Assembly: GCA_030063045.1 (NCBI GenBank)
Contig: JAQSEB010000068.1
Location: 310,001 to 374,000 of the forward strand
Length of the DNA: 64,000 nt
Direction of reading: 5' to 3'
Origin: Pratylenchus scribneri
Lineage: Eukaryota > Nematoda > Chromadorea > Rhabditida > Pratylenchidae
The notes beneath the pieces are model-generated. The model made no database searches, was not told the origin of the DNA, and worked only from the letters and a program-made list of their open reading frames with translations. The position numbers and the translations under genes were made by a program. Numbering within the stretch: the first letter of the stretch is position 1; every line of letters begins with the position of its first letter. Below are positions 1 through 11,589 of this stretch, one piece after another.

Positions 1-25
1 TCTTTTCAAATTTCAATTTAAACAG

Positions 26-57
26 TGTTCGCCTCTTTTATTCTTCTTTGCCATTGA
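26..57 (+). CDS. F1-0: last exon of a family-1 secreted protein (partial)
   Basis: Only the last coding exon of a gene entering from the left edge is present. After an acceptor ending aaacag it reads, in the phase used by the other F1 genes, VFASFILLCH and stop. This matches the terminal exons at 10742, 23131, 28333 and 31292. The exon completes the hydrophobic C-terminal tail of the protein. The 3'UTR that follows has the family hairpin and an aataaa signal near 251. The rest of the gene lies outside the window. Confidence 0.75.
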
Positions 58-182
58 GAAAAAAGGCCAAAAGAAGAAGAAGGCAATTGGAAATTTTGAC
101 TGTTAATTTTCCATTTTCGGCGTTTTATTAAATTAATTTTCCTTTTATGTCTGTCCGACTTTTTTACATTCATCCAATTTAT

Positions 183-220
183 GGGCGTAGATGAGAGGAG
201 AATATATGTTCCGCCCTTTC
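183..220 (+). promoter_or_regulatory. Conserved 3'UTR hairpin of F1-0
   Basis: First of six copies. The core gatgagaggagaatat, then gttccgccc, can form GGGCG with CGCCC, or alternatively GAGAGG with the following pyrimidine run. Here that run is CCTTTC, which still pairs with GAGAGG using one G-U pair. It lies about 125 nt after the stop and just before the poly(A) signal, so it is probably an mRNA element. Its function is unknown. Confidence 0.6.
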
Positions 221-290
221 TTTTAGAATAAAATTGTTGAAGGAACAATGAATAAAATTTCAAAATATAATTGAATTTGTATATTTTCAT

Positions 291-785
291 ATAATAATAA
301 AACTACCAATTGAAATTGAACGAGCGCATTTTTCGGTAGGAAGGTAACCAATTAACCAGAGAATTGGTAATTTATTGCCAAACGAACATTGCGCCCAAAA
401 TCCTCCCATCAGTCAGAAGTTGAATTAGCCAAACAAACATTGCGCAAAGCACTTCTCACATCTCAGCCTCTTTATAAATTTGCCCTTTGCGGAAAAAGAA
501 TTCACATTCTCACATATTTCGCCGCGCAATTATAATTGAATTTATTGGCCTAAGTCTTTATTCTAAACTAAATCCTATCAAAAACCCAACTATAATCGTC
601 ATTTAATTTTAAACCCAAATTTATTTCTATTAATAAATTTAAATAAGGCCATATAGGAATTGGTTACTTATGGAATTTACATCCGCTTTTTTGCAAAGTA
701 AAGGGCCTCACTATTAGTCGTCATTGTTAGGCTTATTATTATTAGGGTTATTAGAGGATAGGTTACGGATATGTTGGGGTAAAAA
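291..785. other. Intergenic, no gene seen
   Basis: AT-rich spacer. It holds a short imperfect direct repeat (the aattagccaaacaaacattgc-like text near 355-450 occurs twice). No ORF with coding character was found. Confidence 0.5.
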
Positions 786-1211
786 CAGGGTTGTCAAATG
801 TACTTTTTTAAAAGATTTGTACTTTTTTTTGACTTTGCTGTACTTTTTGTAGTTTTTTTTTCATAAAATCATGAAAAAATAATAAAATTTTTCGCTGTGC
901 GGCCATTTTTGGTCTAATATTTTTCCAGCGCGGTTTTTCTAATTTTTTCGCTGCGCGGCCATTTTTTGCTTCAATTGGCCATTTTTAATGAAATTTTTAG
1001 CCTTGGGCTCGAAAAATTGTACAAATTTCTTCTCAAAAAAACATATAAATCTTAGTCTTGGATGATCCCCGGTTGTTTATTTAAGATAAACCTAATTTAA
1101 AAAATCTTATCAATTTATATTAGCTTAAAACGAAAATCTCTTTTTTGACACCAAATTCTTTTTTTTTTCAAGGCCACTGTACTTTTTTGAAAAAAAAATC
1201 TGGCAACCCTG
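786..1211. mobile_element. hAT-type non-autonomous element with 8-bp TSD
   Basis: The element starts CAGGGTTGTCA and ends TGGCAACCCTG (terminal inverted repeats). It is flanked on both sides by the identical 8-mer ggtaaaaa (778-785 and 1212-1219). CAGGG termini with an 8-bp duplication are the hallmark of the hAT superfamily. The interior has two 'ttcgctg(t/c)gcggccattttt' motifs shared with the copies at 28625 and 45041. There is no transposase ORF. Confidence 0.85.
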
Positions 1212-1441
1212 GGTAAAAATCATCACATGTAGCCTTTAACCCTTAATCCTAACATCCGAAGGGGTACTGTTCACTTTCACCGATCTCACGAAAAAGCGGA
1301 TCCAAATTGGATAAGTACCTAGGAATTATTATCTTCTTACATATGAATTAGAATATAATTGATATTTAATATTGTGACTAATTTATTCCTAAATAAATTT
1401 TTATAGAATCTTTTAATAGAGCTAACAAATCAAATAAAACA

Positions 1442-1693
1442 ATGGCAATGGTTGGACACCAAATTCTACCATTAATCATTTTTGCCACCATTTTATTGAT
1501 GACCCCAACAAATGGCAAAATATCTTGTGGTGGTATTGAAGGAAGCCATTTCTGTTGGTTGGGTCCTTACAAACCGCACTTCTGGAAGATAAAAGTGACA
1601 ACATCTGCGGAGGATATTGACAACAATCGAATGAACAATGCAAATAATGGCCATGGATTTGGCCAATTGCTTTTTGACCAAATGTTCCCTTAA
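1442..1693 (+). CDS. Small secreted peptide, single exon, unknown
   Basis: An 83-residue ORF opens with a signal peptide: a hydrophobic core at about residues 8-20 (ILPLIIFATILLM), with likely cleavage after TNG at 25. The mature part is about 58 residues with two Cys (CGGIEGSHFC) and an Asn-rich, acidic C-terminal half. The start is preceded by caaataaaaca. A second in-frame ATG follows two codons later, and aataaa lies about 90 nt after the stop. No family was recognised. It could be a small effector, an antimicrobial-like peptide or a neuropeptide precursor, though there is no dibasic site. Codon use is less AT-biased than its surroundings, which supports coding. The minus-strand ORFs over it look like shadows. 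Confidence 0.6.
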   Translation: MAMVGHQILPLIIFATILLMTPTNGKISCGGIEGSHFCWLGPYKPHFWKIKVTTSAEDIDNNRMNNANNGHGFGQLLFDQMFP

Positions 1694-4600
1694 AATGGGA
1701 GTCGAAATCCCAAAGCATAATAGTTTGTTGTTTATTTCATTAATTAATAGAGAATTTCTAAATTTTGGATTCAAAATTTAAATATTAATAAATTTAATCA
1801 AAAAACCACATTTGACCATTTATTTTTGGATTGATAATTAAAACTTAGGGAAGAAATTACAAAAGGATTACTATAAATATTCTTTTAATACCCCATGGGC
1901 AATTATTTTTCAACCCCTTAAAATTTGGGAAATTTGGGGTCTTCTAATTCCTTAATTTGTAGACATTTTTGAAAACCTCAATGTCGAGACTGGGAAATTA
2001 ATATAAGAAGAAGTATTAATAATAGAGTTTATACGTTATTTTATTTTAATGGTAGCTGAATATGACCGACCCCTTTTAAAATTTTATTTTGTCATTTTCG
2101 TATGTGATCTTTGTTATATTTTTAATTTTTTTTTTTACAAAAATTTACAAAAATTTAACAAAATAAATGGCTAAATTCGTGTTTAATAGTAATCTTATCA
2201 AATAAATTTTTTATTCACGTTCGGCGGCATTTAATCGACATTTCTTCAGGCGAAAATAATTCCATCATTTTTAATTAATCCAAATGCATTCATTGGTTGT
2301 GCCTTAAAAATGTCTCCTACCAATCGAAACGATGAAATAAAAATAATCATTCACAATATATTTTGTTTACTTTTAATTAATTCATCATTTAATATTAATT
2401 CGATAAAATTTAAAATTAAAGAATTATCAAGAAAAATTTTTTACTTTTTTAATTTTGCAGAAATATTGTCTTTGGGTTTTCAGCAATCAATTATTATATT
2501 CTTTTTTTCATTTTGACATTAGCTTGAAGGGTATTGAAATTAAATTAGCGATAATTCTGTAAATTATTGATAAATGGTTCGGAATTTTATTTTCCAATTA
2601 TTATGGATGTTGGATGGATGAATGGAATGGGAAATATTTAAAATGCCGAATAAATTATTGAAAATGTCGAGTTAAGTAATAATTGATTTTAACGGTTTAA
2701 TGTTTTGTTATTGACTCCCAAACCCTTTAAGGCTTCAAGCAATCGCGATAGATCTCATCAAGGCGAGTCGAATGGTATATATTTGGCTAGGGTTTAACCA
2801 ATTTTAAAATATTTAACCTAAAATTAAAAGATGGTTAAACGGTTTAATACCTTTAATTTTAGGCAAAAACGCAACCAAATATATACTATTCGATGCGTCT
2901 TGACGAGATCTATCGATTGGGTATAAGGTTTGGTGATCTAGAAATCCTACCACTAAACCGTTAAAATCAATTATTACTTTATTCGCCATTTTCAATACTC
3001 TATTCGGCATTTTCAACAATTTATTCGGTAAATTAAATACTATGCATATTGGAATTAGAAGAAATAAATCTTAGCATAAATTATTTATTTTAAAATTTTA
3101 TTAAGTTCGCGAAAATTCATTTGACAAATTGACGGCAAATGGGTGGAACAGCTGACCGGTGTCAAATGCAAAAATTTCAATGAAGATTAGGCCAAAAGCC
3201 AGTAATAAATCATAAAGTGAAGTAGGCGTGATGAATTCATTTTTTTTTGTTTATTTTTATTGTGAATTCTCTTTACTAAATTTTCCCAATTCATTTCCCA
3301 CTTTTATAGCCATATTTTAAAGTTGTTCATACACAAATCCCTTTTATGGTAAAATTATAAATGCAAATATATTATATTTGAAATGAATAGAAAACCACCA
3401 TGAAATGATTTCAATCCTCCCAAAAATTCATTCGGTTTGGGAGAGGAAATAAATTTGGAATTTGTCTAGCTATTTGGCCACCCATATTTCCGTAAAATAT
3501 TTTTAGTCGATGGATGTATGCACGCATGTGTGGGAGTGGGATGAGGATTTGAATAAAATAAATTTATAAATTATCATAAAACCAAAATTGATTTAGAAAA
3601 TATTAAATTGGTCATAATTTTTTTTAAAAAAGGTTTGAATATAAATAATCATTTTTTTAACAATGATGATGCGATTTATGATTGGATTGGTTTAAATTAA
3701 CACCAGAAATATTTAATTATTTCCGCAAAAATTCAGAAAATTTGGTGTCTAACTCTTTAATTTGTGAATATTAGAGCTTAATAAACTAAGAAAATGCAAT
3801 AAAAATTTTTTTTTAGTTTACGCTACCTGGAACTTTGAGTCCTCAAAATCGAGGGTGGGGAATTATTGGAGCATGAGGAATTAAAGGAGTATATAAAATA
3901 TAATATATGGTATTTTGTCATTTAAAAAAAAATCGGCATTAACAATTGTGACATATCAATGTTAAATATTGACATTGTTTTATCAAATCTGGCATAAAAT
4001 GGCCAAATAATAGGTCAAATTTGTGTTTATTTTCGCATTAATAAATCTAATAAATTTTTTATTCAGATACTCGTTTGGCGGCATTTAATCGTCATTTCTT
4101 CATTCGAAAGAAAATAATTCACCATTTTCATTAATCCAAATGCCATTGCTTGTATCTTAAAATTCTCTTCTACTAAATTCGATGAATCAGATGTCTTTTT
4201 GAAATGATTAAAATAATTTCATCGTGTTTTAATTAATTAATTCATGCATTTATTTTCACTCGATAAATTTAATATTAAAGAATAATTAAATTATTAATTA
4301 ATTTCTATTTATATAAAGATGAAAAGTAAAAAAAAAACAATTAAAAATCTTATATTTTCAAAGCAATAATTTTGAAGAAATGTCATCATTGGATTTTCAG
4401 TTTTTTTTTTATTATTTTTTTGCTTCTTTATTTTGGTCATTGGCTTGAATGGTATTGAAATTAAATTGTTATTAATACATATATTTCCAATGGCCTTTAT
4501 AAACGGTCCATGCAATTTAATTTGATTTATTAATTTATCTTCTGATTTAATTTATCGTTTTGCACTTTTGTTGTTTACTAACAGCTAACGCACTCCATTT

Positions 4601-5639
4601 TAACATTTCAATTTCACTTTTTCATTTTAAAAACATTTATTTCCCTGTTCCCTGTTCCACTTTTACTTTTCCTCTTTGTAGAATTGACATTTATTTAAAT
4701 TTAATAATTCTGAGAAAGTCGAAATTTCAAGTAATTTTCTTCACGCAAAAATTTCAGTTAATTTTTGAGAAAAAAGCTATTGTTCCAAAAGGGTGCCCAA
4801 AAATTTTTCTGGGTAGCACAATACAATTGTTGGAATTTTAGGACATTTAATTATGCAAATTTTTCCCATGAAATTATAATTATTTTTTTTAAAATAATTT
4901 TTAGATATTTTCGTTCTCTCGGTCTGAAATATATTTTTTTTGTCAGAGATTATTAAAAGTCTTTGAACAAATTTTGGAATTGCATTTCCTCATCGTAGTG
5001 CTTATTATAATTTTAATTTGCACTTATGAAAAGGTACGTTGAATTGTTTGTTTTCAATGTGACCAAATAATTTTCTGTGCAGCTTGCATTTGGCGACTAT
5101 TTGTTAAACACGATGAAAGCTGCAAGTTAATTTGATTTATTAATTTATCAGCTTATTAATTTATTGTTTTGCACTTTTGTTGTTTACCTAAAATGCATTT
5201 GTTGGCCACCCTTAAACACTACAATGATAAATTCTATGAAATGTATTTTTTTCAATTATTTTTTTAACTTATTAGAAAATCTTAAAAATGAAAAATTGAC
5301 ACGCAATTATCCAATAATTATTAAATACCAAAATGCAAAATGCCTTGCCCGTCGCAAATGTGCGTGTGGTTTGGGGGTTTTTTCCCTGAACATTAATAAG
5401 TCTGTGTGGTATATCAAAATATCATGTACAGTAGTATTTATTAGCCTTTAAAACATTCCCTCATTCATTTCCTTCATTCATTTCCTTCATTCAACTTTCA
5501 TATTTTGCATTAAGCCGCCGACTTTGCTGGCCTTAACTTAAAAATGACTGACTGAGCCAGTGATTAAAGGAAAAAAAATTCTTTAAAGATGAAATTAATT
5601 TTATTTTCCGATTAACACATTTTTGGGTTCCAGAGCTAA
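1694..5639. repeat. Repeat-rich intergenic region with internal duplication
   Basis: No gene is supported. The stretch at about 1840-2540 is repeated in diverged form at about 3700-4470. Shared landmarks include the near-terminal text around the sequences ggcggcatttaatcg (2224 and 4078) and aattaatccaaatgc. MITE remnants with 'ttttaataccccatgg' ends occur near 1885 and 3900. An imperfect palindrome lies at about 2700-3000 (gcgtctt/gacgag arms). The piece at about 4575-4790 is a diverged copy of about 48430-48620. Confidence 0.55.
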
Positions 5640-6120
5640 AATAAAAAAAAATTGGTAATAGTTGACTCGGTTCCACACATTTTTTGAAAAAAAATATAAT
5701 TTTCATTTTTTGCCTCAAATGCGTTTTTAGGGGATATCGAGGTAGGGTAATTCGATTCTGACATCCATTTTGCCACATATTGTCATCTTGGTAAGGAAAT
5801 GCCGACTTTTACCAAGAAAAAGCAAAGGGGGGATAAGGACATTTTTGGTGAAAAATTTTTGTATGGCTAATATATAGCTCATTCTACGCAGTTCCTTAAG
5901 CTGAATCGAATGTTATTATTTTATTATACAATTCCGCAATTTAAGAGAATTATGACTGACGAAAAAAATTTTCACCAAAAATGCCCTTGGTCCCATCCTT
6001 TACTTTTTCTTGTTAAAAGTCGGCATTTCCTTACCATGATGAGAAGATATGGCAAAAAAATTAATTTAGAAAATATTTTCAAAAAATGTGTTGAATAAAA
6101 TCAGCTATTACCAAAAATTT
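5640..6120. mobile_element. MITE (long imperfect palindrome) just upstream of srt
   Basis: The arms are inverted copies. The left arm has aattggtaatagttga and 'ggtaaggaaatgccgactttt', with acc-aag-aaa-aagc after it. The right arm has aaaagtcggcatttccttac and ends in 'tcagctattaccaaaaattt'. The same family sits in srt intron 3 (7320-7830), and a half copy lies near 20290-20460. It ends about 45 bp before the srt ATG, so it sits in or replaces the proximal promoter. Confidence 0.65.
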
Positions 6121-6165
6121 TACTCGAATCCCAACAATTTTATAAATTGGTTTAGTTAACCAAAA

Positions 6166-8955
6166 ATGAATTTGCTTCTTAATCATGCTGAGTATGACCG
6201 TCTCTACAACTGCTCCAATGTTGACATTGCGGGCATTGAGGCGCGGAACCGGGGGAAATTCGTTGCCGAAGCATGGGTCACCATTGGACTGTGCACTGTG
6301 TACACGCTCCTCTATTTGCCATGCCTGTACTCCATTGTGAAGCACATTGAGCTGAATGCATGCTACAAACTGCTGCTCTACATTGGCATCGCGGATGTGG
6401 TCAACATTTGGCTGCTTGGCTACTTTCATGGATGGTTCAGTTTGAGTGGGTTTGTCTACTGTTCCAGCCCGGCTTTGATGTATTGGACGGGGCTGGGCGT
6501 CACCGCATTTTGGATGGCCGAAAGCAGTGCGGATTTGGTGAGGGAATGGTGCTCCGACATTTATGGTTTTAGACATTTCCGCCCGGGACATTTCCGGCTT
6601 AAAATCAGACTTCTCCTTACCACATTTCCAGACCCGTCATTTGCCGACGAACCCGTCTGACGCAGATTGTGGTAAAGCTGTTGTAGTATTGTTTATGGCA
6701 TATTATTAAGTATAAAATTATCTATAAAATGATATCAAATACATTGGCCAATGTTGAATATTCACCGAGATATGGCCAATAAACCATTTGTTTATTTAAA
6801 ATTTTGTTTTTATCGGTTTTTTGGCCCTAACTCGGTGAATATTCAACATTGTCCATTGTATTTGATTTTTGATATCATTTTATAGCTAATTTTATGCTTA
6901 ATAATATGCCATAAACATTGACAAAATAGCTTAGCCATTATCGGCACCAGACCAATTCGTCTGCAAATATCGGGTCTGCAAATGTCGGTAAGCCCTTTTA
7001 TTTTTTTCACAATTATTTCATCCTCAATTCTCATTCTCACATAGGTGCTTGCGCTGAATCGCTGTTTGGACATGGTTTGGCATGACATGGCCGAGCGTTT
7101 GTTCAAGGGATGGCGTGTATGGGTTTGGCTGTCGGGCTGCACTGCATATGCGGTTTATTGGTTTCTCCTCCAGAAACCGGCAATTTTCTCTGCAATTTAT
7201 TTTGCCTGGTTTCAATTTTTATTTTTGAACCAAAAAAATTAGCAAAAATTACATTCAGGTTTTTCGACCCTTTTATGGGAATCCGTGAAGATGCCAATGG
7301 CGAAGTTTGTGCAATTTTTAAAATTCTGGCAATTGTAAAGAATTGTGGTCCTAAATTTTTTTTTTGAATTTTTCAAAAATTAATTTCTGGAAGTTTTCGG
7401 GGTCATAGAACACGAATCTAACATCCTTTTTGCCATATATTGCCTTCTTGGTAAGAAAATGCCGATTTTTACCATGATGCCGACTTTTACCATGAAAAAG
7501 CAAAGGTGGGACCAAGGGCACTTTTGGTGGAAATTTTTACCATAGCAATATTATAATTCAATCGATGCAGCTCATCGTGCTGGAATGATACCATTTTTAT
7601 AAGTTAATACTTAAATTTAAGTAATTTATATTCACCAAAAGTGACCTTGGTCCCCCTTTGCATTTTTATGGAATCGGCATTTTCTTACCAAGAAGGCAAT
7701 AGATGACAAAATGGATAGATTCGTGCTCTACGACTCCGAAAACCCTCAGAAATTAATTTTAGAAAAAAAACAAATAAATATAAAAATTTTTTTCGTACCA
7801 TAATTCTTTACAATTGCCAAAATTCTGATAAATTTTTCCATCCCCAGTTCGTTGTCCATTTGCACACCTACCATGAGTTGGTGGTGGGAATCGCCTCTCC
7901 AATCATTTACATGATTTTTTGCATTGCCGTCAAAATAAAATACCGGCCAACTTTTAATGTGACTGACGCCGAGCAAACGGTGAAATTTGCGCTGCTGGAA
8001 AAAATAATGATAATTTTTTGTGCACAGATTTTTCTCCAAGTTTTCATAATTTCCGCCATGAACACAGTGGCATGCATTTTGTATGCCATTTTGGAACGCA
8101 TGAATCCAGCGCAGTGGGTGGTGACAATGGGCCAGTTTGCTTGGTATTTTAGATGTTTATTCGTTAAATAAAATATTAAAAATAAAATAAATAAATAAAA
8201 AAAATTTAAAAATTTAAATTAAAAAATATATAAATTAAAATAATTTATTTTTCTTAATTTTATTTTTGTAAATATTTTTTTCATATTTTTATTGTTTTTA
8301 GGTTCCACATTCATGGTAAGTTAAGGAAGACATCGTCCAGAATTTGCAACACATATTTATCGGCTTACCGACATTTGCAGACGAAACGGTCTGATGCCGA
8401 TAATGGCAAAGCTACAGTGTCATTGTTTATGGCATATTATTAAGCATAAAATAAGCTATAAAATGATATCAAATACAATGGGAATGATGAATATTCACCG
8501 AGTTATGGCCAAAAAACGGATAAAAACAAAATTTTAATTAATCGAGCGGTTTTTTGGCCCTAACTCGGTGAATATTCAACATTGCCCAATGTATTTGATA
8601 TCATTTTATAGCTAATTTAATGCTTGATAATATGCATAAACAATACCACAGCAGCTTTGCCATTATCGGCACCAGACCGTTTCGTCTGCAAATGTGGTAA
8701 CACATATTTATCGGACATACAGGTTTCCCGCCCGTCATCTACTTGGCATTGAACAAAACAATGCGCGAGGATTGTCGAATATTGTTTGCAAAAATTTTCA
8801 TGCCATCCCGTGTTGGGCACATCAATGGCATGACCGTGCTGAAAGGAGCCAATCACGTGACGCCCTCGGCAATGAACACAACAAAGATTTTGGGCGAAAC
8901 AAAAGCGGTTGTTGTCCAAAATCCGCCAATACCTAACAATAATGTTACTGCATAA
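6166..8955 (+). CDS. SRT-class serpentine chemoreceptor (GPCR), 6 exons
   Basis: Spliced exons 6166-6537, 7045-7208, 7259-7304, 7848-8143, 8302-8315 and 8723-8955 keep frame throughout and give 374 residues, a normal length for the family. Diagnostic SRT text is present: a Tyr/Cys-rich N-terminus, TM1 at about 38-58, LYLPCLYSI, an exon 1/2 junction that creates LVLALNRC at the end of TM3 (Asn-Arg-Cys 129-131), WFFDPFMGI after TM4, HTYHELVVG before TM5, and HGFPPVIYLALNK in TM7. The C-tail is about 65 residues. Exon 5 is a 14-nt micro-exon encoding FHIH. SRT receptors are nematode chemosensory membrane proteins; the ligand cannot be deduced. Introns 1, 3 and 5 are each swollen by a MITE, while introns 2 and 4 are short. 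Exons are GC-richer than all flanking DNA. Confidence 0.9.
6597..7000. mobile_element. MITE in srt intron 1
   Basis: Long palindrome. The left arm contains tatggcatattattaag and atgatatcaaatac, the centre has ttcaccgagatatggcc and the matching ggccctaactcggtgaat, and the right arm ends in cgtctgcaaat copies. It is related to the elements at 8364-8698 and 37944-38292. Confidence 0.7.
7320..7830. mobile_element. MITE in srt intron 3
   Basis: Inverted arms: attctggcaattgtaaagaa at the left and ttctttacaattgccaaaat at the right. Inner arms repeat ggtaagaaaatgccgattt and aatcggcattttcttacc. It is the same family as 5640-6120. The donor used for the preceding exon (7304) lies just outside the left arm. 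Confidence 0.7.
8348..8714. mobile_element. MITE in srt intron 5, flanked by a 16-bp direct repeat
   Basis: The palindromic element 8364-8698 has arms gcagacgaaacggtctgatg and accagaccgtttcgtctgc. It is flanked by identical copies of aacacatatttatcgg (8348-8363 and 8699-8714). A 16-bp duplication is unusually long for a MITE target site. It may be a true TSD or part of a larger terminal repeat. Confidence 0.7.
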
Positions 8956-9500
8956 ATTCGATGGCTTCAATAGTATTTCGTGTGGATTTCTTAATGAATT
9001 CTATTCATTGTTTTTTTGATTTTTTTCCTCTTGTAGTCGCAGTTGATATATTAAAAAAGGCACTATACACAAATTAAAAAAAATTGTATTTTAAAAAAAA
9101 AAGGAGGAAAATATTGACAGACATAGTGCGGAAAATTTTTTATTAAATTTTTTATTTTATTTTTAATTCCAATTTTAATTTAATTTCTAATATCCTTTGT
9201 TCATTTTATTTTCCGATTTATAATTGGGAATAAATTTTATATTTTCGATTCAATTTTATGATTAGTTTTAGTATTCCATTAAATTCAATTCACAAATATT
9301 ATCAATATTTAACTATTAAATATTCATATTCATAAATTCCATTTTCCTTTGTGACTATATTTTTACAAAATACCAAGAAATTAATAAATATATACAAAAT
9401 TAGTCCACAAAAATTTTCCATTCGAAATTTATTTTGTTGCGGATTTCAAGACTAAAATTGAAAAAATTAGACTCTTTAAAATAAACGTTTTTCAATTGGA
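8956..9500. other. Intergenic, no gene seen
   Basis: AT-rich spacer between the srt stop and the F1-1 upstream block. An aaaaaaaggaggaaa tract and simple A/T runs were seen, but nothing coding. Confidence 0.5.
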
Positions 9501-9556
9501 ATTTGGCATATACTCATTCTGATATTTTCATTTTAATTTTTCTTTTTTAATTTTTT

Positions 9557-9602
9557 TTCATCGAATGAATCAGACAACTTTTTGTAGCAATCAAAAATTT
9601 TC
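9557..9602 (+). promoter_or_regulatory. F1 upstream element, copy of F1-1
   Basis: First of six copies of a block of about 45 bp with the core gaatgaatca(ca)gaca, then a T-run and gcaatnaaaaattttcc. It ends about 145-190 bp before the ATG. It is the best-conserved part of an upstream region of about 250-300 bp shared by all F1 genes, whose introns and spacers otherwise diverge strongly. It is a candidate cis-element for the shared expression site; no known factor is assigned. Confidence 0.5.
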
Positions 9603-9747
9603 CCTAGAAATTTTAATGAATCATATTCATTTTCATTCATTCATTTTTTTATTTTAATTATTTATTAACAAAATTCGTAATAAAATAATTTTACAAAGAA
9701 AAAAATTTATCTACAATAAAATCATCTGCTGGAATTTTTGTATTATT

Positions 9748-10773
9748 ATGAAGCATTTTTCAATCGTTTTTACCTTCATTCTGCTTATGACAATGAGCGT
9801 AGTCTTGAACGGTATGAAAATTTAAATTGGATTCAGAAAATATTTTAAATAAATTTTTAATTTTTGAAGAAAATTTTACCACAAAAATTCAAGAAAATAC
9901 TTGTTAAAATCACATTGACATTTTCAAATAAATTTCCCTTTGATTATATGAAAATCTGATACATTTTTTGAGATTTTTTTCGTCTTCGAAAATAATGTTC
10001 TATAATGAAAAGTAACAATAATTAAAAAATTATCTTTAGACTTTTTAATTTAATTGATTTTTATTTGGAAAAATTAATTAAATAAAAGTGTGAAATTTCT
10101 ATTATTTTTGCTGACTAAATGAATTCCTGCTTTCCTAAATAATTAATTAAATTAGTATAATTTATCCAATTACTAGATGCACTTGAATGCGAAAGTGGAT
10201 TGAAAATAACCGGGTATTATGTAGAGTATGCAGAAATTAAAGATGGCAACGAAACATGCACATTTGGCGTTACACGTTGCTTCAAATTTATATGCGATTC
10301 ATCAGATGAATTCAGGGGTAAAAAATGGGAAATATATGAAAATTTTGATAATCATTAATCATTATTCTCATCAGCGAAAATCAAGGCATGCGGCACTTGT
10401 AATGACATCTATTCAAATATGACCGCAGGCGATCATGAACATAGCAAAGCCTATTATGATGAGCTTGGTTGCAAATGCGAAGGTAACACACTCATGAGAA
10501 TATTTTATAAAATAGAATTTGTAAGAAAGTGATGCCAAAGATTCAGTCACTTCTCTTACGAGTATTACTACCACCACTACCAGTATTGCAACTACTACTA
10601 CTACAACTGCCAAAAACGCTGATGAGAGTGCCATTGAAGAAACTGCCGATAGTGCTTTTGGCAATTTGTTTTCGATGTTTTTGCTGAGCATTGGAGGTTT
10701 TTATGGCATTTTTATATATTATTCATTTTAAATTTCAACAGTGTTCATCTCTTTCATCCTTGTCCATAATTGA
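9748..10773 (+). CDS. F1-1: secreted Cys-rich protein with Thr-rich linker and hydrophobic tail
   Basis: Exons 9748-9811, 10177-10317, 10375-10482, 10526-10696 and 10742-10773 (all introns phase 1) give 171 residues. Order: a 22-residue signal peptide ending VVLNG; a Cys module with CTFGVTRCFKFIC (residues about 60-72); a second module ACGTCNDIY...LGCKCE; a linker with two Thr runs (TTTTTS, TTTTTT) that looks O-glycosylated; and a hydrophobic tail FLLSIGVFISFILVHN. The tail could be a GPI signal or a membrane anchor. The family was not recognised. The even Cys pattern suggests disulfides and export. The 3'UTR has the family hairpin and aataaa near 10963. It is the only F1 copy with a poly-Thr linker. 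Confidence 0.75.
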
Positions 10774-10889
10774 AAAACGGTGGCAAAAGAAGGAGAAAAA
10801 TGCAAAATAAATGAGGGCGCTGTTTTTGGGAATTTTTAAATTAATTTTTATTTTCTGTCTATCCTTTTATTTTCTTTTTTGCAATTTTT

Positions 10890-10932
10890 GGGCTCATCAG
10901 CAGATGAGAGGAGAATATGTTCCGCCCTCTCT
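10890..10932 (+). promoter_or_regulatory. 3'UTR hairpin of F1-1
   Basis: The left side is GGGC followed by an insert (tcatcagca) before gatgagaggag; the right side is CCGCCCTCTC. The insert lengthens the loop but leaves the pairing bases intact. Confidence 0.6.
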
Positions 10933-11040
10933 GCTAGAATTCAAATGTTGATGGAACAATGAATAAAATTTCAAAATATAATTGAATTTGTTTTTTTTTT
11001 CATTTGTTTATTTTAAATATATATATAATATATATTCTAG

Positions 11041-11589
11041 TTAAAAATGATTTAAACATTTAATTTCTAATACTATGGAATATTTAATTAAAAAACACTT
11101 TCTTGGCAACATTCCTCAAAAATAGGATTGTATGAAATTGAAACAAATAATGTTTCGATAAAAGTTAATTTATTGAAACGTAGATAAAACTTAATTCTTA
11201 TTCCCTTGAATTTTGAGGAATTTGGATAAGTTAGAGTAAATTTCGAAAAATATTATAAGAAGAAATCTGTTTTTAGTATTTCTTTCCCATTTTTCTAAAT
11301 TTTAAGTAAATTTTTTTTTTGTATAAATTCAATTTATTCGTTATATTATACCAGAATTTTACAATTTTTTAATTCAAAATTATTTTCAGTAATTTATTTG
11401 GAAAAATTAATTACAATAATAAAAATTATTATATATATTTCAAATCTTTTGCACGGATATTTCCAAATAACGCCAAGAAATTTAACCATTATAGAAAATT
11501 ATTCAAAAACAAAATTTAATTTTAAAATGTATTTTTTGAATTTCAAAATAAAAATATATTAAATTTATCAAAAAAGTGTAAAGAGTAAA
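11041..11589. repeat. F1/F2 intergenic block (truncated) beside the satellite
   Basis: It contains ataggattgtatgaaattga and the following gttaatttattgaaacg, the block found after every F1 gene and behind F2 genes A, C and D. It breaks off where the large satellite begins. The rest is A/T-rich with no gene. Confidence 0.5.

Noticed and set aside
6079..6591. 170-residue minus-strand ORF over the first srt exon
   Set aside because: It is antisense to a clearly coding exon with SRT motifs; shadow ORF.
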